From: a gamma proteobacterium symbiont of Ctena orbiculata
GTDB taxonomy: Bacteria; Pseudomonadota; Gammaproteobacteria; Chromatiales; Chromatiaceae
Direction: 5' to 3'
Assembly: GCA_003058495.1 (NCBI GenBank)
Contig: QBVC01000027.1
Span: 62,001 to 126,000 of the forward strand
DNA: 64,000 nucleotides
In this document: piece after piece, positions 47,193 through 56,541 of the stretch
Layout of the letters: every line of letters starts with the position of its first letter
How positions within the stretch are numbered: the stretch's first letter is position 1
Translations under genes and position numbers: made by a program
The notes under the pieces: generated by a model
Database searches by the model: none
Told to the model about the DNA's origin: nothing
What the model saw: only the letters and a program-made list of their open reading frames with translations

Positions 47193-48896
47193 ATGACAGA
47201 GTCCATGCAGTCGGTTGTAAAACGAGGTCACCCGGGTGCGGGGAAAAAGCGCACAAACAAAACCCCCAAAGGGAGACAGGTCGATCCGGAAGCACTGAAA
47301 GAGGTTCAACAGCTTCTGGGGGACAGGGAGCGGCGCCGGGACCTTCTGATCGAACATCTGCACCTGATCCAGGATCGCTACGGCCATCTCTCGGCACCCC
47401 ATCTCGCGGCGCTCGCCCAGGAGATGGGCCTGTCGCAAACGGAGGTCTACGAGGTCGCCAGCTTCTACTCCCACTTCGATGTGGTGGGGGAGGGCGAGAC
47501 ACCGCCGCCGCCGCTGACGATCCGTGTCTGCGACAGCATCGCCTGCGAACTTGCCGGCGCCAACAAGCTGCTGGCGGATCTGGCCAGGCAGGCGGGGCGC
47601 GAGGTGCGGATCTTGAGGGCGCCCTGCATGGGGCGCTGCGCCAAGGCGCCGGTGGTGGAGGTGGGACATAACCATATGACGGAGGCGGATGCGGAGCGGG
47701 TGATGGCCGCTGTCCGCAGCGGAGACACCAGGCATCGACTGCCCCACTATATCGATTTCGACGCCTATCAGGAGGAGGGGGGATACCGGCTGTTGCGTGC
47801 CTGCCTCTCCTCCGAGCGCAGCGTGGAGGAGATCATTTCGGCACTGGAGCATTCGGAGCTCCGCGGCCTGGGCGGCGCGGGTTTTCCCACCGGGCGTAAA
47901 TGGCGCATCGTGCGGGGCTATGAAGGCCCGAGGATGATGGCGGTCAACTGCGACGAGGGCGAACCGGGTACCTTCAAGGACGGGGAGTACCTCGAACGGG
48001 ATCCCCACCGCTTCCTCGAGGGGATGCTGATCGGGGCCTGGGCGGTGGAGGCGGAGGCCTGCTACGTCTATGTCCGCGACGAATACCCGGCGGTGCGTGA
48101 AATCCTCATCGCCGAGCTGCAACGGCTGGCTGCAGAGGGCCTGTTGGGTGGGCTCAAGGTGGAGGTTCGCCGGGGCGCCGGCGCCTATATCTGCGGCGAG
48201 GAGTCGGCGATGATCGAGTCCATCGAGGGCAAGCGCGGCCTGCCCCGCAACCGCCCCCCCTATGTGGCCGAGGTCGGCCTCTTCGGACGGCCCACCCTGG
48301 AGAACAACGTGGAGACCCTCTACTGGGTGCGCGACATCCTGGAGCGCGGCCCCGAGTGGTTCAGCGGCGCCGGTCTCAACGGTCGCAAGGGCTGGCGCAC
48401 CTACTCGGTCTCAGGCCGGGTCAGGGAGCCGGGGGTCAAGCTGGCCCCCGCCGGGATCACGGTGAAGGCGCTGATCGACGACTACTGCGGCGGCATGCAG
48501 GAGGGCCACAGCTTCAAGGCCTACCTGCCGGGCGGCGCATCCGGCGGCATCCTGCCGGCCTCCCTCGGGGACCAGCCCCTCGATTTCGGCACCCTGGAGC
48601 AGTTCGGCTGTTTCATCGGCTCCGCCGCGGTGGTGATCTTCAGCCACCGGGACAACATGCGCGAGGTCGCCCTTAACCTGATGCGCTTCTTCGAGGACGA
48701 AAGCTGCGGCCAGTGCACCCCCTGCCGGGTGGGCACCGAGAAGGCGGTCAAGCTGATGTCGCAACAGCAGTGGGACCGGGAGCTGCTGACCGAGCTGTCG
48801 ACGGCGATGGCGGATGCCTCCATCTGCGGACTGGGCCAGGCCGCGGGGAATCCCATCAACTCGGTGCTCAACTATTTTCCGGAGGACCTCTCATGA
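47193..48896 (+). CDS. NAD-dependent formate dehydrogenase, fused NuoE-NuoF-type beta subunit
   Basis: A 567-residue diaphorase subunit passing electrons from formate to NAD. Residues about 40-170 form a NuoE-like [2Fe-2S] thioredoxin fold (RVCDSIACELAGA, RAPCMGRCAKAP). Residues about 190-560 are NuoF-like: GRGLGGAGFPTGRKW-type FMN loop, NCDEGEPGTFKDGEYLERDPH, GAGAYICGEESAMIESIEG and the 4Fe-4S site ESCGQCTPCRVGT. The ATG at 47193 follows GAGGA. It overlaps the catalytic-subunit gene by ATGA. This fused form is like the Methylobacterium Fdh1 beta subunit. Confidence 0.93.
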   Translation: MTESMQSVVKRGHPGAGKKRTNKTPKGRQVDPEALKEVQQLLGDRERRRDLLIEHLHLIQDRYGHLSAPHLAALAQEMGLSQTEVYEVASFYSHFDVVGEGETPPPPLTIRVCDSIACELAGANKLLADLARQAGREVRILRAPCMGRCAKAPVVEVGHNHMTEADAERVMAAVRSGDTRHRLPHYIDFDAYQEEGGYRLLRACLSSERSVEEIISALEHSELRGLGGAGFPTGRKWRIVRGYEGPRMMAVNCDEGEPGTFKDGEYLERDPHRFLEGMLIGAWAVEAEACYVYVRDEYPAVREILIAELQRLAAEGLLGGLKVEVRRGAGAYICGEESAMIESIEGKRGLPRNRPPYVAEVGLFGRPTLENNVETLYWVRDILERGPEWFSGAGLNGRKGWRTYSVSGRVREPGVKLAPAGITVKALIDDYCGGMQEGHSFKAYLPGGASGGILPASLGDQPLDFGTLEQFGCFIGSAAVVIFSHRDNMREVALNLMRFFEDESCGQCTPCRVGTEKAVKLMSQQQWDRELLTELSTAMADASICGLGQAAGNPINSVLNYFPEDLS

Positions 48897-51640
48897 GTGA
48901 CTCAATCCGCTTCACCCTGGACGGAGAGGAGGTCGAGGCCGCCCCCGAGGAGACCATCTGGCAGGTAGCCAAACGCGTCGGCAACACGATTCCCCATCTC
49001 TGCTATTCACCCCAACCGGGTTACCGGGCGGACGGCAACTGCCGCGCCTGCATGGTGGAGATCGAGGGGGAACGGGTGCTTGCCGCCTCCTGTCTGCGCA
49101 AACCGACGCCAGGGATGAAGGTGCATTCGGCGAACGAACGCGCCAGGCGCGCCCAAAGCATGGTGGTGGAGCTGCTGCTGGCCGATCAACCGGCGCGTGA
49201 GGCGGCCCATGACCGGGATTCCCATTTCTGGGGTGTTGCCGACGGACTCGGACTCGGGGAGAGCCGCTTCCCGGGCAGGGAGACACACGACCCCGATTCG
49301 AGCCATCCGGCGATGCGGGTGGCCCTGGATGCCTGCATCAACTGCAACCTCTGCCTGCGCGCCTGCCGCGAGGTCCAGGTCAACGATGTCATCGGCATGG
49401 CCTTTCGCGGCCATCATTCTAAGATCGTATTCGACCAGGACGATCCGATGGGGGCGAGCAGCTGTGTCGCCTGCGGCGAGTGCGTGCAGGCCTGTCCCAC
49501 CGGGGCGCTGATGCCCGCGACCCTGGTCGATGCGGCGGGCAGAGGCAGCAGTGCGGCCCACGACAGTGAGGTCGAGAGCGTCTGCCCCTTCTGCGGTGTG
49601 GGCTGTCAGCTGAGCTACCAGGTCAGCGACAACAGGATCATCTCCGTCAGCGGCCGGCCGGGTCCCGCCAACGAGAATCGTCTCTGCGTCAAGGGGCGCT
49701 TCGGATTCGACTACATCAACAATCCGCAACGCCTCACCAGGCCGCTGATCAGGCGCGACGACGCCCCCAAGCGGGGCGACATCGATCTCGATCCGAAAGA
49801 CCCGCTGACGCACTTCAGGGAGGCGAGCTGGGAGGAGGCGTTGGATCGCGCCGCCGGCGGATTGAAGGCGATCCGCGACCGTGACGGCGGTGGCGCGCTG
49901 GCGGGATTCGGTTCGGCGAAATGCTCCAACGAGGAGGCCTACCTGTTTCAGAAGCTGGTGCGCTCGGTGTTCGGCACCAACAACGTCGATCACTGCACCC
50001 GTCTCTGTCACGCCTCCTCGGTGGCGGCGCTGCTGGAGGGGGTCGGTTCGGGAGCGGTCAGCGCGCCCTTCAAGGCGGTGGAGGATGCCGACTTCGTGAT
50101 GGTGATCGGCTCCAATCCCACCGAGAACCATCCGGTCGCCGCCACCTATTTCAAGCAGGCGGCACGGCGCGCCACCCTGGTCGTGATGGATCCCAGGGGG
50201 ATGGCGCTGAAGCGACACGCCACCCACATGCTGCAGTTCAAGCCGGGCAGTGACGTGGCGATGCTCAACGCCATGCTCAATGTCATCATCAGTGAACAGC
50301 TCTACGATCAGGCCTACATAGACGCCCATACGGAAGGCTTCGAGAATCTGAAGCGCCACATCGAGGGGTTCACCCCGGAGGCGATGGCGCCCATCTGCGG
50401 CATCGATGCGGATACCCTGAGAACGGTTGCGCGGAAATACGCCAAGGCCAAGGCGGCCATCATATTCTGGGGCATGGGTGTCTCCCAGCATGTGCACGGG
50501 ACCGACAACTGCCGCTGCCTGATCGCCCTATCCCTGATCACCGGCCAGGTCGGCCGGCCGGGCACCGGACTCCATCCGTTGCGTGGACAGAACAACGTCC
50601 AGGGCGCCTCGGACGCGGGCCTGATCCCGATGATGTATCCCGACTACCAGCCGGTGACCGAACCGCAGGTGCGGCAGCGTTTCGAGGATGCCTGGGGCAC
50701 CGCCCTAGATCCGGAGAAGGGGCTCACCGTGGTCGAGACCATGGATGCGATCCATGCCGGCAAGGTCAAGGGCATGTATATCATGGGCGAGAACCCGGCG
50801 ATGTCCGATCCCAATGTGCAGCATGCCCGGGAGGCCCTGGCGAGCCTCGAGCATCTGGTGGTGCAGGATATCTTTCTTACCGAGACCGCGTTCCACGCCG
50901 ACGTGGTCCTGCCGGCATCGGCCTGGCCCGAGAAGGATGGCACGGTGACCAACACCAACCGCCAGGTGCAGCGGGGGCGCAGGGCGGTGGAGATGCCGGG
51001 GGTTGCGCGCCAGGATTGGTGGATCACCAATGAGATCGCCCAGCGCATCGGCTGCGACTGGAACTACAGCGGGCCCAGCGACGTCTATGGGGAGATGGCC
51101 AGGGTCATGCCTTCACTGGATAACATCAGCTGGGATCGGGTGACCGCGGAGGGGGCGGTGACCTATCCCTGCCCGCAACCCGACCTCCCCGGCAACGAGA
51201 TTATCTTCAGCGAGGATTTCCCCACCGCCAACGGCCTGGGCAAGCTGGTGCCCGCCAGTATCGTGCCCCCGGACGAAGTGCCCGACGACAGCTATCCCAT
51301 GATCCTCACCACCGGCCGCCAGCTCGAACACTGGCATACCGGCGCCATGACCAGGCGGGCCAGCGTGCTCGACAGCCTGGAGCCGGAGGCGATCGCAACC
51401 CTCTCTCCGGCCGACCTGGAGAGGTTTGGTATCGAGCCCGGCGCGAAGGTGAGAGTCACAACACGACGCGGCGTCCTGGAACTGCGGGCGAGGGTTGACA
51501 GTGCGGTGCCCCCGGGTGTGGTATTCATTCCCTTCTGCTATGCGGAGGCGCCGGCGAACGTACTCACCAATCAGGCGCTCGACCCTTACGGCAAGATCCC
51601 GGAGTTTAAATTTTGCGCAGCCAAGGTGGAAGCGGTATGA
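48893..51640 (+). CDS. NAD-dependent formate dehydrogenase, molybdenum/tungsten catalytic alpha subunit
   Basis: A 915-residue catalytic subunit oxidising formate to CO2 in the cytoplasm. Order of domains: [2Fe-2S] ferredoxin (CRACMVE), a His-rich NuoG-like FeS region, two 4Fe-4S clusters (CINCNLCLRACREVQ, CVACGECVQACPTGAL), then the bis-MGD domain with a 4Fe-4S site (CPFCGVGCQLSY) and molybdopterin motifs. The metal-binding residue is Cys372 in VDHCTRLCHASS, so this is not a selenoprotein. It starts at the ATG overlapping the beta-subunit stop. It would turn formate from Oxc/Frc and S-formylglutathione hydrolase into NADH. Confidence 0.95.
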   Translation: MSDSIRFTLDGEEVEAAPEETIWQVAKRVGNTIPHLCYSPQPGYRADGNCRACMVEIEGERVLAASCLRKPTPGMKVHSANERARRAQSMVVELLLADQPAREAAHDRDSHFWGVADGLGLGESRFPGRETHDPDSSHPAMRVALDACINCNLCLRACREVQVNDVIGMAFRGHHSKIVFDQDDPMGASSCVACGECVQACPTGALMPATLVDAAGRGSSAAHDSEVESVCPFCGVGCQLSYQVSDNRIISVSGRPGPANENRLCVKGRFGFDYINNPQRLTRPLIRRDDAPKRGDIDLDPKDPLTHFREASWEEALDRAAGGLKAIRDRDGGGALAGFGSAKCSNEEAYLFQKLVRSVFGTNNVDHCTRLCHASSVAALLEGVGSGAVSAPFKAVEDADFVMVIGSNPTENHPVAATYFKQAARRATLVVMDPRGMALKRHATHMLQFKPGSDVAMLNAMLNVIISEQLYDQAYIDAHTEGFENLKRHIEGFTPEAMAPICGIDADTLRTVARKYAKAKAAIIFWGMGVSQHVHGTDNCRCLIALSLITGQVGRPGTGLHPLRGQNNVQGASDAGLIPMMYPDYQPVTEPQVRQRFEDAWGTALDPEKGLTVVETMDAIHAGKVKGMYIMGENPAMSDPNVQHAREALASLEHLVVQDIFLTETAFHADVVLPASAWPEKDGTVTNTNRQVQRGRRAVEMPGVARQDWWITNEIAQRIGCDWNYSGPSDVYGEMARVMPSLDNISWDRVTAEGAVTYPCPQPDLPGNEIIFSEDFPTANGLGKLVPASIVPPDEVPDDSYPMILTTGRQLEHWHTGAMTRRASVLDSLEPEAIATLSPADLERFGIEPGAKVRVTTRRGVLELRARVDSAVPPGVVFIPFCYAEAPANVLTNQALDPYGKIPEFKFCAAKVEAV

Positions 51641-52617
51641 GAGCAGTCCTGATCAGTGAGTTTGGTGGTGCGGATGTCCTGCGGATCGGCGAGGTGGAGA
51701 CCCCCGCGCCGGGTCCCGGACAGGTCCTGGTCGAAGTCGTCGCCACATCGGTCAATCGTCCCGACATCGTGCAACGCGAGGGCAACTATCCCCCGCCGAA
51801 GGGCGATTCCGAGATCCTGGGCCTGGAGGTGGCGGGGCGAGTCAAGGCGCTCGGCCCCGGGGTAAGCGGTTGGGCCGTCGGTGATCGGGTCATGACCCTG
51901 GTCGGAGGCGGTGGCTATGCGGAGTATGCCGTCGCCCATGCCGACCATCTGATCCCCATTCCCCAATCCATGAGTTTTGAAGAGGCGGCCTGCGTCTGTG
52001 AGACCTACATCACCGCCTACCTCAACATCTTCATGCTCGGGGCGTTGAAAGCGGGCGAAACCGTGCTGCTGCATGGCGGCGGAGGCGGTGTGAACACCGC
52101 CGCGATCCAGCTTTGCAAGGCGCTGGCAGCGGACTCGAAAGTGATAGTGACCGCCTCGCCGGGCAAGGTCGAACGGGTGGCGGAACTGGGCGCCGACCTG
52201 GTGGTCGACTACAAGAACCAGGACTTTGTCGAGGAGGTCAAGGGATACACCGGGAAAAAGGGCGCGTCGGTTATCCTCGACCATATCGGCGCGGCCTATC
52301 TGGCGCCGAACATGAAATCCCTCGCCGTCGGCGGACGCCTGGTGATCATCGGCGTCATGGGCGGGATCAAGGCGGAGTTGAACCTGGCGCTGATGATGGT
52401 GAAGCGGCAACAGATCATCGGCTCGGTACTCCGCTCCAGGCCGGTGGCGGAAAAGGCCGCGATCGTCGCTGCATTCAAGGAGGCGGTTGTGCCGCTGCTG
52501 GAACGGCGTGAGATCCTGCCGCTTATCCATGAAACCTATAAGTTGGAAGATGTTGCCCGCGCCCATGAGGAGATGGAGGCGAGCGCCCACTTCGGCAAGA
52601 TCGTACTGCTGCTATAG
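51637..52617 (+). CDS. NAD(P)H:quinone oxidoreductase-like MDR protein
   Basis: A 326-residue medium-chain dehydrogenase/reductase of the zinc-free quinone oxidoreductase (PIG3/Qor) type: NYPPPKGDSEILGLEVAGRV, the coenzyme loop HGGGGGVNTAAIQL, and a C-terminal KIVLLL. Its ATG overlaps the formate dehydrogenase stop codon (ATGA), so it is the last gene of the ligase/formate dehydrogenase operon. Role unknown; reduction of a carbonyl or enoyl thioester of the pathway is possible. Confidence 0.85.
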   Translation: MRAVLISEFGGADVLRIGEVETPAPGPGQVLVEVVATSVNRPDIVQREGNYPPPKGDSEILGLEVAGRVKALGPGVSGWAVGDRVMTLVGGGGYAEYAVAHADHLIPIPQSMSFEEAACVCETYITAYLNIFMLGALKAGETVLLHGGGGGVNTAAIQLCKALAADSKVIVTASPGKVERVAELGADLVVDYKNQDFVEEVKGYTGKKGASVILDHIGAAYLAPNMKSLAVGGRLVIIGVMGGIKAELNLALMMVKRQQIIGSVLRSRPVAEKAAIVAAFKEAVVPLLERREILPLIHETYKLEDVARAHEEMEASAHFGKIVLLL

Positions 52618-53093
52618 CGCGCAGGCAAAACAGCAAGCCGCCCATGGCGAGCGACAGGTGCGGCGGTGCTGTCCGTCACTGCCGCTGCCGGCTTCGTCGG
52701 GGATCTATTAGTTAATTAATAGACGCCTTGGGACTGCCGCCACTATTGGTGAATAGAGGGGCAGGCCATAAACTATATAAAGGTTGTGGAAATTATATAA
52801 TTACATAGCTATTACAAGAGCTTAGACCATAATGAACCGAGCGGATCCGAGCCGGCAGGCACTGCATTGCGGGCAACCAGTCCGCTATCGCTCAATTCCT
52901 TCGCCAAGTGAAAAAAAAATTAAAAAAAATCTTCAAAAAACCACTTGTTTATATCTGAGGTTGGGCTAACATTCATTACTAGTGGTATGTTGTATACCAT
53001 ATACCATAATTAAATCGTCCCGCGTTCATTTACAAGAGAGCAGCCTTAACACTCCTGGACGCGGATCTGCAAAAAACAGAGAGGATTGAGTAG
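52618..53093. other. AT-rich region upstream of tctC
   Basis: About 476 bases without a gene. It includes an A-run-rich stretch (52905-52945) that should be bent, and an operator copy at 52983-52999. This is probably the promoter of the transporter operon. Confidence 0.55.
52983..52999. promoter_or_regulatory. GntR operator ahead of tctCBA
   Basis: TGGTATG-TTG-TATACCA, then a further ATATACCA half-site to 53006. It lies 95 bases ahead of tctC. Confidence 0.8.
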
Positions 53094-54077
53094 ATGAATT
53101 TAAAACTACGTAGATTCGCCGTGCTTCCACTGGTGCTGACAGCCGCGGCATTCTTTGTCTCCACTGTCAACGTCGCACACGCGGCATGGACTCCGAGAAA
53201 ACCGGTTGAGTTCGTCATTATGGCGGGGCCTGGCGGTGGTGCCGATAAGATGGCGCGTCTGATGCAGACCGTTATCGAAAAACACAACTTCTCCCCGAAG
53301 CCCTTTATCCCGGTCAACAAGCCCGGCGGTTCCGGTGCAGAGGCCCTGGTTCATATGAAGAGTAAGAAGAAGGACAACCATATCGTCATGGTTACCCTCA
53401 ACAGCTTCTATACAACACCTCTGCGTCAACCCAATCTCCGTGTCGATCCGCTGACGTTCAAGCCCATTGCGCGCATGGCGGAAGATACCTTTATCCTCTG
53501 GGTTCACAAGGATGCCGGTATCACCAACATCGAGCAGTTTGTCGATGCGGCAAAGAAGGCAGGTTCCAAATGGACCATGGCCGGTACCGGCAAGGGCGGC
53601 GAGGACGAACTGCTAACCTCCTTTCTCAACAAGACCTACGGTCTGAAAATGAAGTATGTACCGTTCAAGGGGGGTGGTCGTGTCGCCAAGGAGCTGGCCG
53701 GCAAGCATGCGAACTCCACGGTCAACAACCCGTCCGAGGCACTCGGTTTCTATGAGTCTGGCGATGTCGTGCCTATCGTGGCCTTCACCAAGGATCGTCT
53801 GCCGCTGTTTCCCGATACCCCGACCATGGGTGAAGTCGGCGTGCCATACTCCTATTTCATGCAGCGAAGCGTGGTCGGTACCCCCGGTATGACCGATGAT
53901 GCCTATGAGTTCTACAAGGGTGTATTCGAGAAGGTCTACAACTCTGAAGAGTGGAAGGCCTATATGAAGAAGAAGAGCCTGCTCGGTGATTTCCTCAGCG
54001 GCAACGGACTGGTCGACTATTGGAAAGTGAATAACGAAACGCATCGCAAGATGCTCAAAGAGATCGGCGAGATCTGA
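53094..54077 (+). CDS. tctC: Tripartite tricarboxylate transporter, periplasmic binding protein (TctC/Bug)
   Basis: A 327-residue secreted solute-binding protein; signal peptide to about residue 34 (VNVAHA), then WTPRKPVEFVIMAGPGGGADKMARL, the Bug-family start. Bug proteins bind small carboxylates. GAGAGGA precedes the ATG. It leads the tctC-tctB-tctA operon between the formate and oxalate-decarboxylase genes, and oxalate is the most sensible ligand, but that is inference. Confidence 0.92.
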   Translation: MNLKLRRFAVLPLVLTAAAFFVSTVNVAHAAWTPRKPVEFVIMAGPGGGADKMARLMQTVIEKHNFSPKPFIPVNKPGGSGAEALVHMKSKKKDNHIVMVTLNSFYTTPLRQPNLRVDPLTFKPIARMAEDTFILWVHKDAGITNIEQFVDAAKKAGSKWTMAGTGKGGEDELLTSFLNKTYGLKMKYVPFKGGGRVAKELAGKHANSTVNNPSEALGFYESGDVVPIVAFTKDRLPLFPDTPTMGEVGVPYSYFMQRSVVGTPGMTDDAYEFYKGVFEKVYNSEEWKAYMKKKSLLGDFLSGNGLVDYWKVNNETHRKMLKEIGEI

Positions 54078-54142
54078 TCTCAACCGGTTATATGCAACAT
54101 CAATAAAGCGTGTACAGAGGCGGCTAGGCGGAGGAGATCATC

Positions 54143-54640
54143 ATGCGACGTGCTGAACTTATCATGGCAATAGTATTGGCGATTTTCTCCGCCTATTTGA
54201 TGTGGAAGAGTACGGAACTGCCAATCGGTTGGATTCCGGAAGAGGGGCCGGGTGGCGGTGCGTTTCCCTTCTGGCTCTCCACGGGCATGTTGTTGAGCTG
54301 CCTGTGGATAATATGGCGTTGGTTCAGGCGTGTGACGCCCCAATCACGTTCCAATCTCCCCTATTTCGATAGCCAGTCTGCGACCCTCATCGGGCTTGTG
54401 GCGGTGGCGTTGACCGCAATGATCGGCTCGATCCACTGGATCGGGGTCTACGGCGCGATTCCGTTCTTCTTCATTTTCTATATGAAGTTCATCGGACGTC
54501 ACTCGTGGCTGCAGACGTCGGCGTTTGCCATCGGGGCGCCTGTGGTCACTTTTTTCTTCTTCGAGATCATGTTGCATATAACCCTGCCCAAGGGTGAGAC
54601 AGAGCCGCTTTTTTACCCGCTCTATGACCTGTTCCTTTAG
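54143..54640 (+). CDS. tctB: Tripartite tricarboxylate transporter, small membrane subunit TctB
   Basis: A 165-residue protein with four membrane segments in the usual TctB spacing; it begins MRRAELIMAIVLAIFSAYLMW. It has the Gly/Pro-rich PEEGPGGGAFPFWLS turn found in the family. It sits between tctC and tctA, as in canonical operons. Confidence 0.88.
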   Translation: MRRAELIMAIVLAIFSAYLMWKSTELPIGWIPEEGPGGGAFPFWLSTGMLLSCLWIIWRWFRRVTPQSRSNLPYFDSQSATLIGLVAVALTAMIGSIHWIGVYGAIPFFFIFYMKFIGRHSWLQTSAFAIGAPVVTFFFFEIMLHITLPKGETEPLFYPLYDLFL

Positions 54641-54717
54641 TGGCTTTGTAGGCCGCGGTTTTTTTATAACAAAGAATTTGAATAACTTATCCATTCGCCT
54701 GTCTTGAGGATGCAACC

Positions 54718-56250
54718 ATGGAGATAATCCAACTCCTGCTCGATGGCTTTCTGGTCGCCTTAGAGCCAACCAATCTGTTCTTGGTGATCATTGGCTGCGC
54801 CGTCGGTCTGTTTATCGGTGCCATGCCTGGACTGGGCTCGGTCAATGGAGTGGCCATCCTGTTGCCTGTTACCTTTATCGTACCTCCCACTTCAGCGATC
54901 ATTTTTCTCGCGGCAATCTACTACGGCGCCATGTACGGCGGCGCTGTCAGCTCGATCATGCTCGGCATACCCGGCGCATCCACCGCCGTTGCGACCACCT
55001 TTGACGGTCGTCCGCTGGCGGTTCAGGGCAAGGCCGACATGGCGCTGGTCGCCGCCGCGGTCGCCTCGTTCGCGGGCGGCACGATTTCGGTCATTCTCTT
55101 TACCGCCTTTGCGCCGCCCCTCGCCCATGTGGCGCTTGCCTTCGGTTCGGCGGAGGAGTTCGCCCTGATGCTGCTGGCATTCGGCACTTTTATCGGCCTG
55201 GGCGGTGACGATATTCCGAAGACCATTTTCTCCATCCTTATCGGTCTCGTGCTCAGCGCGGTGGGCCTGGATGTCCTGAGTGGTCAGCCGCGCCTCATAT
55301 TCGGCGATATACCGGGCTTTTTCCACGGCATCAACTTCCTGGTGCTGGCGATCGGCATCTACGGCATCGGCGAGATTCTCTGGACCATAGAGAGCAGCCG
55401 CGGCGAGGTGCAGGTCTCGCAGGCGGTGGTGACGGTGCGGCGCATCATCGACTCCCTGAAGCAGATGGGCAAGAGCATCAAGACGGTGATCATGGGCTCC
55501 TTCGTCGGCTATTTCGTCGGTCTGCTCCCCGCGGCCGGCGCCACCCCAGGCTCGATCATGGCGTACGGTTTCGCCAAGACCATGTCAAAGGATCCGGACA
55601 GCTACGGCAAGGGCAATGTGGACGGTGTTGCGGCACCCGAATCGGCCAACAACGCCGCCAGCACGGGCTCCATGTTGCCGATGCTTACCCTCGGTATACC
55701 CGGTTCGCCGACCACCGCCATTCTCCTTGGCGGCATGGTCATTTGGGGCCTGGAGCCCGGTCCGCGCCTGTTTGTCGATCAGACCGAGTTTGTCTGGGGG
55801 CTGATTGCCAGCCTCTATGTGGCCAACTTCTTCTCCGTGGTGCTGAATGTGGCCTTCATCCCGCTGTTTATCTGGGTGTTGAAGCTGCCGTTCACCATTC
55901 TGGCGCCGGTGATTTTCGTGCTCTGCGTGGTTGGCGGTTATGCCCCGACCCAGGACATGCACGATGTCTGGCTCATGCTTATCTTCGGTGTCGTCGGCTA
56001 CCTGATGCGCAAACTCGACTATCCCATGGCGCCGATGGTGTTGGCCATCGTCCTGGGGCCACTGGCCGAGTCATCCCTGCGCCAGGCCCTGTTGCAGTCC
56101 GAGGGCTCACTGATGGTCTTTATTGAAAGACCGATATCGGGCCCGATCATGGGGGTCGCGCTGCTGCTCTTCCTGCTGCCGGTGTTCAAGGCCATCAAGG
56201 CCAAATTGACGAATTCCAAGGGCGAGGTGAACGCGGCGTCCGGGGGCTGA
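54718..56250 (+). CDS. tctA: Tripartite tricarboxylate transporter, large membrane subunit TctA
   Basis: A 510-residue permease with about eleven to twelve membrane segments. Family motifs are present: IGAMPGLGSVNGVAILLP, YYGAMYGGAVSSIMLGIPG, and GLLPAAGATPGSIMAYG with the later SMLPMLTLGIPGSPTTA. It forms the channel of the secondary transporter, driven by an ion gradient. Confidence 0.94.
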   Translation: MEIIQLLLDGFLVALEPTNLFLVIIGCAVGLFIGAMPGLGSVNGVAILLPVTFIVPPTSAIIFLAAIYYGAMYGGAVSSIMLGIPGASTAVATTFDGRPLAVQGKADMALVAAAVASFAGGTISVILFTAFAPPLAHVALAFGSAEEFALMLLAFGTFIGLGGDDIPKTIFSILIGLVLSAVGLDVLSGQPRLIFGDIPGFFHGINFLVLAIGIYGIGEILWTIESSRGEVQVSQAVVTVRRIIDSLKQMGKSIKTVIMGSFVGYFVGLLPAAGATPGSIMAYGFAKTMSKDPDSYGKGNVDGVAAPESANNAASTGSMLPMLTLGIPGSPTTAILLGGMVIWGLEPGPRLFVDQTEFVWGLIASLYVANFFSVVLNVAFIPLFIWVLKLPFTILAPVIFVLCVVGGYAPTQDMHDVWLMLIFGVVGYLMRKLDYPMAPMVLAIVLGPLAESSLRQALLQSEGSLMVFIERPISGPIMGVALLLFLLPVFKAIKAKLTNSKGEVNAASGG

Positions 56251-56331
56251 TATCTCCCCGGTGTCGTGAATCGACTGCCGATCGTTTACCAGAAGGAAAG
56301 CGGAATCCAGCCTTGATAGTGACGAATAATC

Positions 56332-56348
56332 TGGTATATTGTATACAC
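56332..56348. promoter_or_regulatory. GntR operator ahead of oxc
   Basis: TGGTATA-TTG-TATACAC, mismatched only in the last bases of the second arm. It lies 194 bases ahead of oxc, in a 290-base spacer. Confidence 0.78.
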
Positions 56349-56541
56349 AATACAAAAAGTAGGTTCCCGGCAGTCGGATTGGACTGCGGGAGGCCTCGAA
56401 GAGACGAGTCCTCTCCCCGGTTAGGGGGGGCGTCAGCCAAGCTAGCGACATCCACGGCTTGGGATTTGGGAGCGGTTGATACGAGAGCATGTTTATTGAA
56501 TCTGCTGAAAGAGAAACGACTCAGCATACCTGGAGCGAGAA

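Noticed and set aside
49007..50497. Long open frames antisense to formate dehydrogenase and other GC-rich genes
   Set aside because: They mirror codon structure of real genes on the other strand and show no family motifs.
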